From positions 4,113,501 through 4,177,500 of the forward strand of contig JAEOAD010002232.1 in NCBI GenBank assembly GCA_036365145.1: a DNA stretch of 64,000 nucleotides. The letters run 5' to 3'. Origin of the DNA: Orientallactaga sibirica (lineage: Eukaryota > Chordata > Mammalia > Rodentia > Dipodidae). Both the position numbers and the translations under genes were made by a program. The notes under the pieces were generated by a model, which saw nothing but the letters and a program-made list of their open reading frames with translations, did no database searches and had not been told where the DNA came from. This document shows positions 1 to 11,520 of the stretch, piece by piece (within the stretch, counting starts at the first letter, position 1; every line of letters starts with the position of its first letter).

Positions 1-2499
1 TGTTGCAAATTCAATAACCCTCTCTTTCCTGCATTTCTTACACTCCATAGTACCAGGTGGGGTGCCAATTTATTAATCCAAGGGGAATAAAGCAGACTTT
101 GAAGAACAGGACACTCCTTTAGCATTCAGGCCCCTTCAAAAAGAGTCTGCATTCTTCCATTGCCCCAATGCAAACCAGCTGAACCAGTCTCAAAGGTTGT
201 AATCTCTCATATAATTGCAGCTGAACGGACAGAGGTTTCAGCCCAAAGATTTCATTTCTGTGCCGTATCCCTCTGGTCACACCAGTCTGTATCTACGCAA
301 AGCAACCCTGCACAGTTTCTCAGGACATGAGCATAACAGCAAGCCTCTCACACAAACTGCTTCTAGCCCAGTCCAGGCTGAGTTCTTTCTCACCCTCACA
401 AGCCAATCCTCACAATCCTCAGTTCTTACTGCATTCAGGTCTTTCAACTCTGACCAGAATAATCCATCAAACTGTACTTACAGCACTGCGAGGCGTCTCT
501 TAAGCCAAGGTTTCAAATCCTTCCACATTCCTCTTGAAAATCAGCTCCAAAAGGCCAAAGCCACACAGTCAAGTGTCTAGCAGAAATCCCACCCTCTAGT
601 ACCAACTTTACTGTTGGAGTCAGGTTCCCATTGCTGGCATAAATCACCCAACCAAAAGCAGCTTTTTTTTGGGGGGGGGGAAGGTTTATTTTGGCCTACA
701 GACTCTAAGGGGAGCTCCATGATGGCAGGAGAAAACAATGGCATGAGCAGAGGGTGGACATCACCTCCTCACCAACATCAGGTGAACAATAACAACAGGA
801 GGGTGTGCCCAATGCTGGCAAGGTAAAACTGGCTATAATACCCATAAGCCCACCATCACCAATACACTGCCTCCAGGAGGCATTAGTTCCCAAATTTCCA
901 TCAGCTAGGAACCTAGCATTCACAACACCTAAGATTATGGAGGACACCTGAATCAAACCACCATACTTGGCATTCACCTATTTTATTTTATTTTTGCTTT
1001 TTGGGGGTAGGGTCTCACTCTAGCCCAAGTTGGCCTGGAATTCACTATGTAGTCTCATGTTGTCTGCAAACTCACAGCAATTCTCCTACCTCCCAAGTGT
1101 TGAGATTAAAGGTGTGCACCACCACACCTGGCTTATTTCTGAGTTTTTTTTTTTTTTAAATGAGAGAGAAAGAGAGAGAATTGGCATGCCAGGGCCTCCA
1201 GCCATTGCAATCAAACTCCAGATGCATGTGCAACCTTGCATGCTTGTGTCACCTTGTGCATCTGCCTTATGTGGGATCTGGAGAGTTGAATATGGGTCCT
1301 TAGGCTTTGCAGGCAAGTGCCTTAACTGCTAAGTCATCTCTTCAGGAATCAAAGCAGAAAACAAACTCCTGAAGAAGAACACAGGAAACCAACTTAATGA
1401 AATAAGGTCAATATAAAACATGAGTAAGGAAATAGAAATAATTTAAAAATACCAATCACAAATACTAGAAAAGAAAAACAGAATAAGTCAAATAGAAAAC
1501 TTTGTAGAAAGTCTCACCAGTAGAATGGCTCAAGGAGAGGACAGAATATCTAAACTAGAAGACCAGGGTACAGATCTAATACAGTCCAACAAAGAGAAAG
1601 ACAAACTAAAAGGAAGCCATGAATGGGAATTTCAAGACATTTGGGACTCTATGAAGAGAGCAAAGAATTTCACTCTCGAGGCATAGTAGGTATTGACAAA
1701 AAAATCATAGAAGAAAATTTCTCCCAAATAGGAAAAGAAACGCCAACACAGATACAGGAAGCCTTCAGAGCGTCAAACAGACAAAATCAGGAAACAATCT
1801 CTCACCACCATATTATAATACAAAACACACAAGCCAAAGAAAATATATTGAAAGCAGTTAGAAAGAAAAATCAAGTCTCATATAAAGGCAAGCCCATCAA
1901 GATAACAGCAGATTATTCTTTTTAAAATAAAAAGAGTTTGTGAGCCACAGAGGCAGAAATCCTCTTCTTTTGCAAGAGGGGAAGGAAAATAGTTCAGCCC
2001 CTTTGGAAAACAGTTTAGCAGTTCCTCAAATAACTAGACATTGTTACCTCATGTCACAACAATTCCACTCATAGAAGGAAAAGAGAGTCTACAGAGACAA
2101 AAAATACAACCAGTGGTTGCCTAGTGCTGGGAGTTTAGGGAGAATGGGGTGATTGGTAATAGATTACTTAGGGACAAAGACAATTTGTTCTGAAATTGAT
2201 TGTGGTCATGACTGAGCCATCCTATGAATAAACTGAAACCATGCACACATAATGATGTCTCAGGCAATGAGGGACTACATACACAACAGTGGTCCCGTAA
2301 GACTGTAACAAAGCTGCAAAAGTTCCCACCACCTCATTCATAGTGAAGCACACTACTCGCATGTCTGTGGTGATGCTGTGAATAAACCTACTGCACTGTT
2401 AATTGTATAAAATATAGCATAAGCAATTATGTACAGTACATGATGACAACAATAATAAATATCTATTAGCTGATTAATGTATCTGATGATGATTTTTAG
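1..2499. repeat. Tandem duplication, copy A (left end cut by the window)
   Basis: Matches 2850-5383 almost base for base (roughly 98 percent by eye over the first 600 bases). In order it holds an antisense MaLR internal region (1-611), an antisense LTR (612-965), an antisense B1 (about 990-1135), an antisense tRNA-SINE (about 1150-1345), a LINE-1 ORF1 fragment (about 1350-1925), and an old LINE-1 3' part with a Tigger-like fragment (about 1980-2499). Differences include a homopolymer-G change near 670 and a 32-base gap near 1662. The unit equivalent to 2500-2849 should lie just left of base 1. Confidence 0.93.
1623..1925 (+). pseudogene. LINE-1 ORF1 fragment, deleted copy
   Basis: Paralogue of 4379-4810 created by the tandem duplication. 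It keeps KIIEENFSQIGKETPTQIQE and the C-terminal block, but a 32-base deletion near 1662 joins the coiled-coil part out of frame. Not coding. Confidence 0.8.
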
Positions 2500-3460
2500 C
2501 AAAGAAATACTCAACCAATACAAGATCTAAAACAGCCAGGGAAAACATCAAACTCTGTAGCTCCAAGTTCAACAACTCCAGTTAGTGACAAATCTCCAAG
2601 TCCAATAATTCTGAGCAGCAACAAGTCTCTGGAGTTCCAATTCTGCCCCTGCAGCTAGGTTACTCCCAGTCCTGGAAAACTTCATCCGGGACTGGCAGCT
2701 CTTCTTAGCAGCCCTCTCGTGGTCCTGGCATCTCCACTGGGTCTCCACTGCAACCCATGGTTCATCCTCATGGCTCCATTGGTCTCCATGCAGGAAATCC
2801 AGCAAACCTGCTTCACACTGCCCATAGCCATTTCCAAAACACAAGACCATGTTGCAAATTCAATAACCCTCTCTTTCCTGCATTTCTTACACTCCATAGT
2901 ACCAGGTGGGGTGCCAATTTATTAATCCAAGGGGAATAAAGCAGACTTTGAAGAACAGGACACTCCTTTAGCATTCAGGCCCCTTCAAAAAGAGTATGCA
3001 TTCTTCCATTGCCCCAATGCAAACCAGCTGAACCAGTCTCAAAGGTTGTAATCTCTCATATAATTGCAGCTGAACAGACAGAGGTTTCAGCCCAAAGATT
3101 TCATTTCTGTGCCGTATCCCTCTGGTCACACCAGTCTGTATCTACACAAAGCAACCCTGCACAGTTTCTCAGGACATGAGCATAACAGCAAGCCTCTCAC
3201 ACAAACTGCTTCTAGCCCAGTCCAGGCTGAGTTCTTTCTCACCCTCACAAGCCAATCCTCACAATCCTCAGTTCTTACTGCATTCAGGCCTTTCAACTCT
3301 GACCAGAATAATCCATCAAGCTGTATTTACAGCATTGCGAGGAGTCTCTTAAGCCAAGGTTTCAAATCCTTCCACATTCCTCTTGAAAATCAGCTCCAAA
3401 AGGCCAAAGCCACACAGTCAAGTGTCTAGCAGAAATCTCACCCTCTAGTACCAACTTTAC

Positions 3461-3809
3461 TGTTGGAGTCAGGTTCCCATTGCTGGCAGAAATCACCCAA
3501 CCAAAAGCGGCTTTTGGGGGGAAAAAGGTTTATTTTGGCCTACAGACTCTAAGGGGAGCTCCATGATGGCAGGAGAAAACAATGGCATGAGCAGAGGGTG
3601 GACATCACCTCCTCACCAACATCAGGTGAACAATAACAACAGGAGAGTGTGCCCAATGCTGGCAAGGTAAAACTGGCTATAATACCCATAAGCCCACCAT
3701 CACCAATACACTGCCTCCAGGAGGCATTAGTTCCCAAATTTCCATCAGCTAGGAACCTAGCATTCACAACACCTAAGATTATGGAGGACACCTGAATCAA
3801 ACCACCATA
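3461..3809 (-). mobile_element. Antisense ERVL-MaLR-type LTR (in copy B)
   Basis: Reverse complement of the LTR at 9665-10010: TG..CA-like ends, a CCAAAATAAACC polyadenylation region, the shared block CTGATGTTGGCCAG/TGAG and the shared GGAGGCAGTGTATTG. The internal region runs leftwards (3460 to 2500), so this is the 5' LTR of a minus-strand element. The copy A equivalent is 612-965. Confidence 0.75.
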
Positions 3810-4378
3810 CTTGGCATTCACCTATTTTATTTTATTTTTGCTTTTTTGGGGTAGGGTCTCACTCTAGCCCAAGTTGGCCTGGAATTCACTATGTAGTCTC
3901 ATGTTGTCTGCAAACTCACAGCAATCCTCCTACCTCCCAAGTGTTGAGATTAAAGGTGTGCACCACCACATCTGGCTTATTTCTGAGTTTTTTTTTTTTT
4001 TTTTTTTAAATGAGAGAGAGAGAAAGAGAGAGAATTGGCATGCCAGGGCCTCCAGCCATTGCAATCAAACTCCAGATGCATGTGCAACCTTGCATGCTTG
4101 TGTCACCTTGTGCATCTGCCTTATGTGGGATCTAGAGAGTTGAATATGGGTCCTTAGGCTTTGCAGGCAAGTGCCTTAACTGCTAAGTCATCTCTTCAGG
4201 AATCAAAAGAGAAAACAAACTCCTGAAGAAGAACACAGGAAACCAACTTAATGAAATAAGGTCAATATAAAACATGAGTAAGGAAATAGAAATAATTTAA
4301 AAATACCAATCACAAATACTAGAAAAGAAAAACAGAATAAGTCAAATAGAAAACTTTGTAGAAAGTCTCACCAGTAGA

Positions 4379-4810
4379 ATGGCTCAAGGAGAGGACAGAA
4401 TATCCAAACTAGAAGACCAGGGTACAGATCTAATACAGTCCAACAAAGAGAAAGACAAACTAAAAGGAAGCCATGAATGGGAATTTCAAGACATTTGGGA
4501 CTCTATGAAGAGAGCAAACATAAGAATTCAGGGTATAGGAGAAGGAGAAGAATTTCACTCTCAAGGCATAGTAGGTATTGACAACAAAATCATAGAAGAA
4601 AATTTCTCCCAAATAGGAAAAGAAACGCCAACACAGATACAGGAAGCCTGCAGAGCGTCAAACAGACAAAATCAGGAAACAATCTCTCACCACCATATTA
4701 TAATACAAAACACACAAGCCAAAGAAAATATATTGAAAGCAGTTAGAAAGAAAAATCAAGTCTCATATAAAGGCAAGCCCATCAAGATAACAGCAGATTA
4801 TTCTTTTTAA
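4379..4810 (+). pseudogene. LINE-1 ORF1 fragment (143 open codons)
   Basis: The reading frame has a coiled-coil tail (MAQGEDRISKLEDQ), then ANIRIQGIGEGEE, KIIEENF, KETPTQIQEACRASNRQNQE and HHHIIIQNTQAKENILKAVR, the RRM and C-terminal-domain pattern of the LINE-1 ORF1 RNA-binding protein. Only the middle of ORF1 is present and ORF2 does not follow. The sister copy at 1623-1925 lacks 32 bases around RANIRIQG and is further broken. Confidence 0.85.
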
Positions 4811-5383
4811 AATAAAAAGAGTTTGTGAGCCAGAGATAGGCAGAAATCCTCTTCTTTTGCAAGAGGGGAAGGAAAATAGTTCAGCCCCTTTGGAAAACAG
4901 TTTAGCAGTTCCTCAAATAATTAGACATCATTACCTCATGTCACAACAATTCCACTCATAGAAGGAAAAGAGAGTCTATAGAGTCAAAAAATACAACCAG
5001 TGGTTGCCTAGTGCTGGGAGTTTAGGGAGAATGGGGTGATTGGTAATAGATTACTTAGGGACAAAGACAATTTGTTCTGAAATTGATTGTGGTCATGACT
5101 GAGCCATCCTATGAATAAACTGAAACCATGCACACATAATGATGTCTCAGGCAATGAGGGACTACATACACAACAGTGGTCCCGTAAGACTGTAACAAAG
5201 CTGCAAAAGTTCCCATCACCTCATTCATAGTGAAGCACACTACTCGCATGTCTGTGGTGATGCTGTGAATAAACCTACTGCACTGTTAATTGTATAAAAT
5301 ATAGCATAAGCAATTATGTACAGTACATGATGATGACAATAATAAATATCTATTGCTGATTAATGTATCTGATGATGATTTTA

Positions 5384-6259
5384 GAATAGACAACTTCCAG
5401 TTGTTAAAAAGGTTTTGCTGCCGGGTGTGGTGGTGCACGCCTTTAATCCCAGCACTCGGGAGGCAGAGGTAGGAGGATCACTGTGAGTTCGAGGCCACCC
5501 TGAGACTACATAGTTAATTCCAGGTCAGCCTGGGCCAGAGTGAGACCCTACCTCGAAAAAAAAAAAAAAAAAAAAAAAAAAAGGTTTTGCTGTAAGGCTG
5601 GAGAGATGACTAAGTGGTTAAAGGCACTTGCTTGCAAAGCCTGATGGTCCAGGTTCAAATTCCCAGTACCCATATAAAGCCAGATGCACAAAGTGGTACA
5701 TGTGTCTGGGGTTTGTTAGCAAGAGCAGGCATATCCATTCCCTCTTTCTCTCTCTCCCTCTATCTCTACTTGCAAATAAATAAATACATTTTTTTAAAGT
5801 TTTGTTATAGAGCCAGGTGTGGTGGTACACACCTTTAATCCCAGCACTCGGGAGGCAGAGGTAGGAGGATTGCTGTGAGTTCAAGGACATTCTGAGACTA
5901 TATAGTGAATTCCAAGTCAGCCAAGACTACAGCGAGACACTACCTCAAAAAATCAAAAAAACAACTTTTGCTATAAATAGCATACCATATTTTGCAGGCA
6001 GTAACCTCATATTCTCTCTCTGCTCTATTTTGTGTTTCAGAATAGTGTTTCATGTATATATTCCATGCATAAGTATTCATGCATATATTCTTCTCTCTCT
6101 CTCTCTCTCCTCTATTTTGTGTTTCAGAACAGTTTCATGTAACCTAGGTAGGCTTCATTATGTAGCCAAGGGTGACTTTGAGCTCCTATCCTCCTGCCTC
6201 CACCACTCAAATGCTAGAATTATAGCCATGCCTAAGTAACCTTTAGTGCATTTTTCGAT
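5384..6259. repeat. SINE cluster left of the inverted duplication
   Basis: B1-type SINE (+) about 5421-5582 with a long A tail, tRNA-derived SINE (+) about 5598-5795 with a TC-rich tail, B1 (+) about 5811-5960. 5960-6259 is mostly unique sequence with a short (TC)n at 6091-6110. No exon was seen. Confidence 0.8.
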
Positions 6260-6440
6260 TGCATCAAGAAGCCACATAGAGGACTGGAGAGATGGCTTAA
6301 TGGTTAAGTTATTTGCCTGCAAAGCCTAAGGACCCAGGTTCGATTCCCCAGGACTCACATGAGCCAGATACACAAGGTGGGACATGGGTCTAGAGTTTGT
6401 TTATAGTGGTGACTGGATCTAGAATCAGCTAGGAGACATG
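6260..6440 (+). repeat. Left arm of a large inverted duplication
   Basis: 181 bases containing most of a tRNA-derived SINE (from gactggagagatggctt) plus the adjoining tract GTGGTGACTGGATCTAGAAT. It recurs as the reverse complement at 6823-7002. The inner 35 bases are identical and the whole arm differs at about a dozen positions plus one indel by eye. Confidence 0.88.
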
Positions 6441-6822
6441 CTGTGGGTGGGTCTGTGAGAGCATTTCCAGGAAGGGTTAACTGAGGGGAGAAGGCTCCTC
6501 CCTCCCCAGATTGTGGTTGTCCAGATAGAAAGAGGTCTGTGGAAAATCAGTGCTGCTTGTCTGCCTGCTGGCTTCCTACTGATGAGGGCCTATCCAGTGC
6601 GGCTGTGGCCATCCTTTGCTGACATCAGAACTTTTGGCCTTCCAATGTGGACTAGAGACCAGCAACTCTCCAGCAACCTTTCAAGCCTCAGTGCCATATT
6701 CGGACTACTGAGACATCCAGCCTTGTGGACTGAACAGCTATCATATTCCCAACCTTCCCGGCATGCAAATAGCCCTTGCAGCCCCGCCTGTGTAAACTAC
6801 TATAGTAAATCTCCTTCCACAC
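6441..6822. mobile_element. Spacer of the inverted duplication, URR1/LTR-like fragment
   Basis: Begins with GGTGGGTCTGTGAGAGCATT and a GGGTTAACTGAGGGGAGAAG block reminiscent of rodent URR1-type non-autonomous hAT elements. The remainder (CCAGTGCGGC, AGTAAATCTCC) resembles a rodent LTR or DNA-transposon tail. Class uncertain. No coding potential was recognised. Confidence 0.45.
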
Positions 6823-7002
6823 CATGTCTCCTAGCTGATTCTAGATCCAGTCACCACTGAAAACGAGCTCCAGACCCATGTATCACCTTGTGTATCTGGC
6901 TCATGTGAGTCCTGGGAATCGAACCTTGGTCCTTAGGCTTTGCAGGTAAATGACTTAACCGTTAAGCCATCTCTCCAGTCCTCTATGTGGCTTCTTGATG
7001 CA
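6823..7002 (-). repeat. Right arm of a large inverted duplication
   Basis: 180-base inverted copy of 6260-6440, separated from it by a 382-base spacer (6441-6822). A further short inverted match links 6797-6819 (inside the spacer) with 7013-7035 (just outside this arm). Confidence 0.88.
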
Positions 7003-8434
7003 TTATATATATATGAAGGAGATTTGCTATAATAGTTTATATATTTTTTGGGGGTGGAGGTATATACATACAAATATTCTATCAGTTTTGATCCTCTAGA
7101 GAATGCTAATATACCCCACAATGATGGAAATGCATCTCAGAACATATATGCATAAGGCTTTCCTTGTGTTTGATCCCTAGTACCACAATGCAAATAATAA
7201 AAGTATAAGAGGGCTGCCTGTGAAGCCTAAGGACTCAGGTTTGACTCCCCAGTACCTATATAAGTCCAGACGCACAAGGTGGCACATGCGTCTGGAGTTC
7301 GTTTGCAGTGGCTGGAGTCCCTGACACACCCATTACCTCACCCTATTTGTCTCTCTCTCTTTCCAATAAATAAATTAAATATTTAAAAGTATAAGAATAC
7401 AATGAAGCTGGGCATGGTGGCGCATGCCTTTAATCCCAGCACTCAGGAGGCACGGTGGGAGGATCACCGTGAGTTCGTGGCCATCCTGAGACTACATAGT
7501 GAAGTCCAGGTCAGCCTGGGCTAGAGTGAGACCCTACCTTGAAAAATAAAACAAAAAAGAATATAATGAGAACATGTACAAATAAAGAACATATACCCAT
7601 GGCTATACTTAAAGCATTAGATTGTATACTTTAAATGAGTGAACTCTGCAGGATTATGAACTATAGCTCAATAAAGCTTATTTGTGTTTGTGTATGTGTG
7701 TGAGAGAAAGAGAGAGAGACAGAGAGTGTAGTATGGACTCCCCAGGGCCTCTTGCACTGAAAACAAACTCCAGACATATGCAACACTTTGCGCATTTAGC
7801 TTTCTGTGAGTACTGGAGAATCAAACCTGGGCCAGCAGGCTTTGCAAGCAAGCACCTTTAACCATTGAGGAATCTCCCAAGCTCCTCAATAAAACTTTTT
7901 TAAAAACTCGTAAAACTAAGCCAGACATGGTATTGCATGTCTATAATTCCAACACTCAGGAGGCAAAGGCAGGACGATCTAGAGTTCAAGGCCATACCGG
8001 GTTACATAGTGAAACTCTACCTCCTTCACCCTCTGTCCCACCCCCGCAAAAAAACTCACCAAACGAATACTAATGGTATTACAACAAGCAAGCCATGAAA
8101 TCATAGTGATAAAAGGTTTTAAACTAAAATTAGGGAGAGAGGGCAGGAGGGAGGCAGATGGCTGACTCATTGGTCCCCACTATAGAGGAAACACCTGCTT
8201 TTCTAGCATGAACTACATTTCAGGGTAATCAAACAAGCCTGCTGGTGAAGGAACGCTTTATTGTAGAGAATAATTCCAGCTATCACCCAGAAGGAATGAC
8301 AGATTTGTAACCAATATCAATGGGTTCTCATCTTGGTAAATGCAAAACAGAAAGCACACATGGGAGATTACAGAGTATGGAAACATTTATTACCATAGTA
8401 GATAAAGAGAACACTGAGTTGTTTTTCCAGAGCA
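7003..8434. repeat. SINE cluster and unique sequence
   Basis: tRNA-SINE (+) about 7208-7375, B1 (+) about 7410-7560, antisense tRNA-SINE about 7690-7890, degenerate B1 (+) about 7918-8050. A weak ID-like fragment is at about 7130-7195. 8050-8434 is unique with no gene recognised. Confidence 0.75.
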
Positions 8435-8475
8435 AAAAAAAAAAAGAAAAAGAAAAAGAAAAAGAAAGAAAGAAA

Positions 8476-8511
<36 letters not shown>

Positions 8512-8570
8512 GAAAGAAAGAAAGGAAGGAAGGAAGGAAGTGAAGGAAGGAAGGAAAGAAAGAAATGGGG
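8435..8570. repeat. (GAAA)n / (GAAGG)n polypurine repeat
   Basis: Uninterrupted purine tract grading from (AAAAG) to (GAAA) to (GGAA) units. It gives a spurious Lys/Glu/Arg-rich ORF. Confidence 0.95.
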
Positions 8571-8580
8571 ACTTTATCTA

Positions 8581-10010
8581 GGCAGTGTATTGTTGGTGGC
8601 TTATATCGGTATTATAGCCAGTTTCCTTTGATGGCACATTTTCCTGCTACTGTTGTCTCCCTGTAAACTTAGGTGTTCCAAATGCTCATGCTGTTGTTTT
8701 CCCAGCTGATGGAGCTTTTGTGCATAAGCCAAAATTAACGCCACTCTTGGTTGGGTAATTCCTGGCAAGGCAGTAGTAAAGTTGTACTATTAGGGTAGGA
8801 ATGCTGCTAGGACTGTGTGGCTTTGGCTTTTTGGAGCTGATTTTATAGAAAGGATTTGAAACTTTCCTCTTGCAATAGTGTTCTGGTCAGAGTTGAAAGA
8901 CCTTTTCCTGAACTGGACTGTTGTCTCCCTGATGTTGGCCAGAGCAGGTGATGTACACCCATCTCTGCTCATGCTGTTTGTTTTCCCCTGCCATAAAATC
9001 TTTGGGCTGAAGCTTCCCCATTCAGTCCATAAACCAAAATAAACCTGCATTTTTTTTAGACACAAGCCACTCTTGTGTCTTGTTCTTCAAAGGCTTTATT
9101 TTCTGGCCAGCAATGGAAACCTGACTCGTCTTATGTTTTAAAGGGTTGGTACAGGTTTGCTGAATGCCCATAGAGAGGATGGACTGTGGGTTGCAGTGGA
9201 GACCCAGTGGAAATGCTGGGACCACGAGATGTCTGCTAAGGAGAGCTACCAGCCCAGGATGAAGTTTTCCAGGACTATGAGTAGCCTAGCTGGAGGGGCA
9301 GAAATGGAACATCAGAGACTTGTTGCTGGTTAGAATTATCAGACTTGAAGACTTGTCACTGACTAGAGTTGTTGGACTTGGAGTTACAGAGTTTGATGTT
9401 TGCCCTGTTTAAATCTTATATTGGTTGAGTATTTATTTGCTATGCCCAATGCCATCTTTTTGAAGTGTGAATGTTTATTCTGTACCATTATGGGTTTTTT
9501 GAAGATTTTTTTTTTTTGGTATTACAGCTCAGTTAAAAGACCTTAGATTATGGGGATGTTTGAACATCATGGGATTTAAAACTATGGGGACTTTTAAAAT
9601 TGGACTGAATGAATTATATTTTATATCATGTATGGTTATCAGTTTATAGGGGCCAGGGGTGGAATGTGGTGGCTTAATTCAAGTGTCCCCCATAAACTTG
9701 GTATTCTGAATGCTAAGTTCCCAGATGATGGAGATTTGGGAATTAACACCTCCTGGAGGCAGTGTATTGTTGGAACAGGCTTATGGGTGTTATAGCCAAT
9801 TTCCTCATGCCAGTGTTTGACACACTCTTCTGTAACTGTTGTCCACCTGATGTTGGCCAGGGAGTGATGTCCACCCTCTGCTCATGCCATCGTTTCCCTC
9901 TGCCATCATGGAGCTTCCCCTCAAGCCTGTAAGCCAAAATAAACCCTTTTATCCCACAAACTGTTATTGGTTGGGTGATTTCTGCCAGCAATGTGAACCT
10001 GACTGCAACA
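8581..10010 (+). mobile_element. ERVL-MaLR-type element, sense orientation
   Basis: A partial 5' LTR at about 8581-8772 (shares GGCAGTGTATTG and the TTGGTTGGGTAATT end), an internal region about 8773-9664, and a fuller 3' LTR at 9665-10010 running TGTGGTGGCTTAATT to GACTGCAACA. The internal part is the reverse complement of sequence in the tandem units at 2500-3460. An LTR-like block inside the internal region (about 8930-9050) points to an internal rearrangement or recombinant origin. Non-coding. Confidence 0.7.
9665..10010 (+). mobile_element. 3' LTR of the MaLR-type element
   Basis: 346-base LTR with TG/CA termini, a CCAAAATAAACC poly-A signal region near 9933, and a primer-side end CCTGACTGCAACA. 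Confidence 0.7.
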
Positions 10011-11472
10011 GTAACCTATACATCTGCATATAAGAAAGCTCATGTAAGGGCAGACACATTTCCAAACATGCTAAGTTTAAGGTTATATACATCATAAACT
10101 CTCTCTGAAGGGATTTTTTTTTTGGGGGGGGAGAGACAGAGAGAGAGGGAGAGGAAGACAGAGATGGGCGCGCAGCTGCTGCTGCTGCTGCAAACGAAAT
10201 CCAGATGCGTGTGCCCCCTTGTGGTCAAGTGCGGCATTGTGCCCCTTTGCATCTGGCTAAACGTGGGACTTGGAGATTGGAACCGCTGGAGATTGGAACC
10301 AGTGTTCTTAGGCTTAGGAGGCAGGCGCCTTAACCGCAAAGCCATCTCTCCAGCCCTGAAGGGAGTTTTAACTGAAGCAAAAAGAACTACTTTGAAGGTG
10401 CATTCACAGTCTTTTAAACAGGCCACTGTTTCTGCTGTGTAAGTGTAGGAGTTTGTCCCAAAGGTTCCCGCCTCACTTGGAAACTGTATCGCAGCCATTA
10501 TGAAATAGCAAATGCCGGTGAGGACTATCAGTGGATGCTAATACTACTGATGAGAACTGTACAGTGGAGCCACACTGACACACCTGAACCCACAGGTGAA
10601 TCTTGGCACCACCAAAGGAGGAGCAGCACGACGTTACATACCTCTGGATGGAATGTAGTGTGATGCTCACAGCGCCACCTGCGAAGGATGTTTGTCAGCA
10701 AACAATCCTATTGAACTGAATTTACCTAATCTTTATCCTAGAGTTGTTATGGTGTTGTTAAGAAAACACTAATGGGGCTAGAGGCATAGATTAGCAGTTA
10801 AGGCACTTGACTGCAAAGCCTAAGGACCCAGGTTCAATTCACCAGAACCCACATAAAGCCAGGTGCACAAGGTGGAGCATGTGTCTGGAGTTCACTTGCA
10901 GTGGATGGAAGCCCTGGTGTTCCTATTCTCTCTCTCTCTTGATCTGCCTCTTATTCTCTTTCTCTCTCTCATAAATAAATAGATAAATATATAAAATTAA
11001 AAATACCATGTATATATGGTATATATGATACCATTATATACATATATATGATGAAAACACTAATGTTATGATGACCAGAGCTGACTATGTTTAACTGATG
11101 ACTGCAGGTAACCAGGACTGCTAGGTTCACCAGGAAGGAAAGACCTCTATTCTTCTAGAAAATATGTATCTTGGGGCATAGACCTCCCACACTCATGTCA
11201 TGATCTTTACCACTTCTAATAGTCACCTAGAAACACAGTTAAAGAGGTTATGAAGCAGGTGAATTGCCAGGAGTTCAAAGTCAGCCTGGTCTACAGAGGG
11301 AGACCCTGTCTTAGTAAAAAAAAAAAAAAAAAAAGGCTACAATCCTAGCACTCAGGAGGCAGAGATACAAAGATCACCATGAGTTCAAGGCCACCCTGAG
11401 ACTACACAGTGAATTCCAGGTCAGCTTGGGCTAGAGTGAGACCCTACCTTGGGAAAAGAAAGAAAAGAAGGA

Positions 11473-11520
<48 letters not shown>

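Larger units (their letters stand above)
2500..5383. repeat. Tandem duplication, copy B (complete unit)
   Basis: Complete unit of about 2.88 kb, starting within MaLR internal sequence at the junction gatttttag|caaag and ending gattttag|aatag. The short shared TTTAG at both breakpoints suggests microhomology-mediated joining. Contents: antisense MaLR internal region (2500-3460), LTR (3461-3809), B1 (about 3835-3978), tRNA-SINE (about 4008-4200), LINE-1 ORF1 fragment (about 4200-4808), older LINE-1 and Tigger-like remnants (about 4850-5383). All insertions predate the duplication because both copies share them. Confidence 0.93.

Noticed and set aside
5598..5700. tRNA-like A and B boxes in many places
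   Set aside because: These belong to a tRNA-derived SINE family repeated dozens of times with TC-rich tails. None folds into an intact cloverleaf with a proper acceptor stem, so no functional tRNA gene is called.
8320..8631. Lys/Glu/Arg-rich ORF, and similar ones at 21571-21811 and 48560-48871
   Set aside because: Produced by polypurine or polypyrimidine tetranucleotide repeats.
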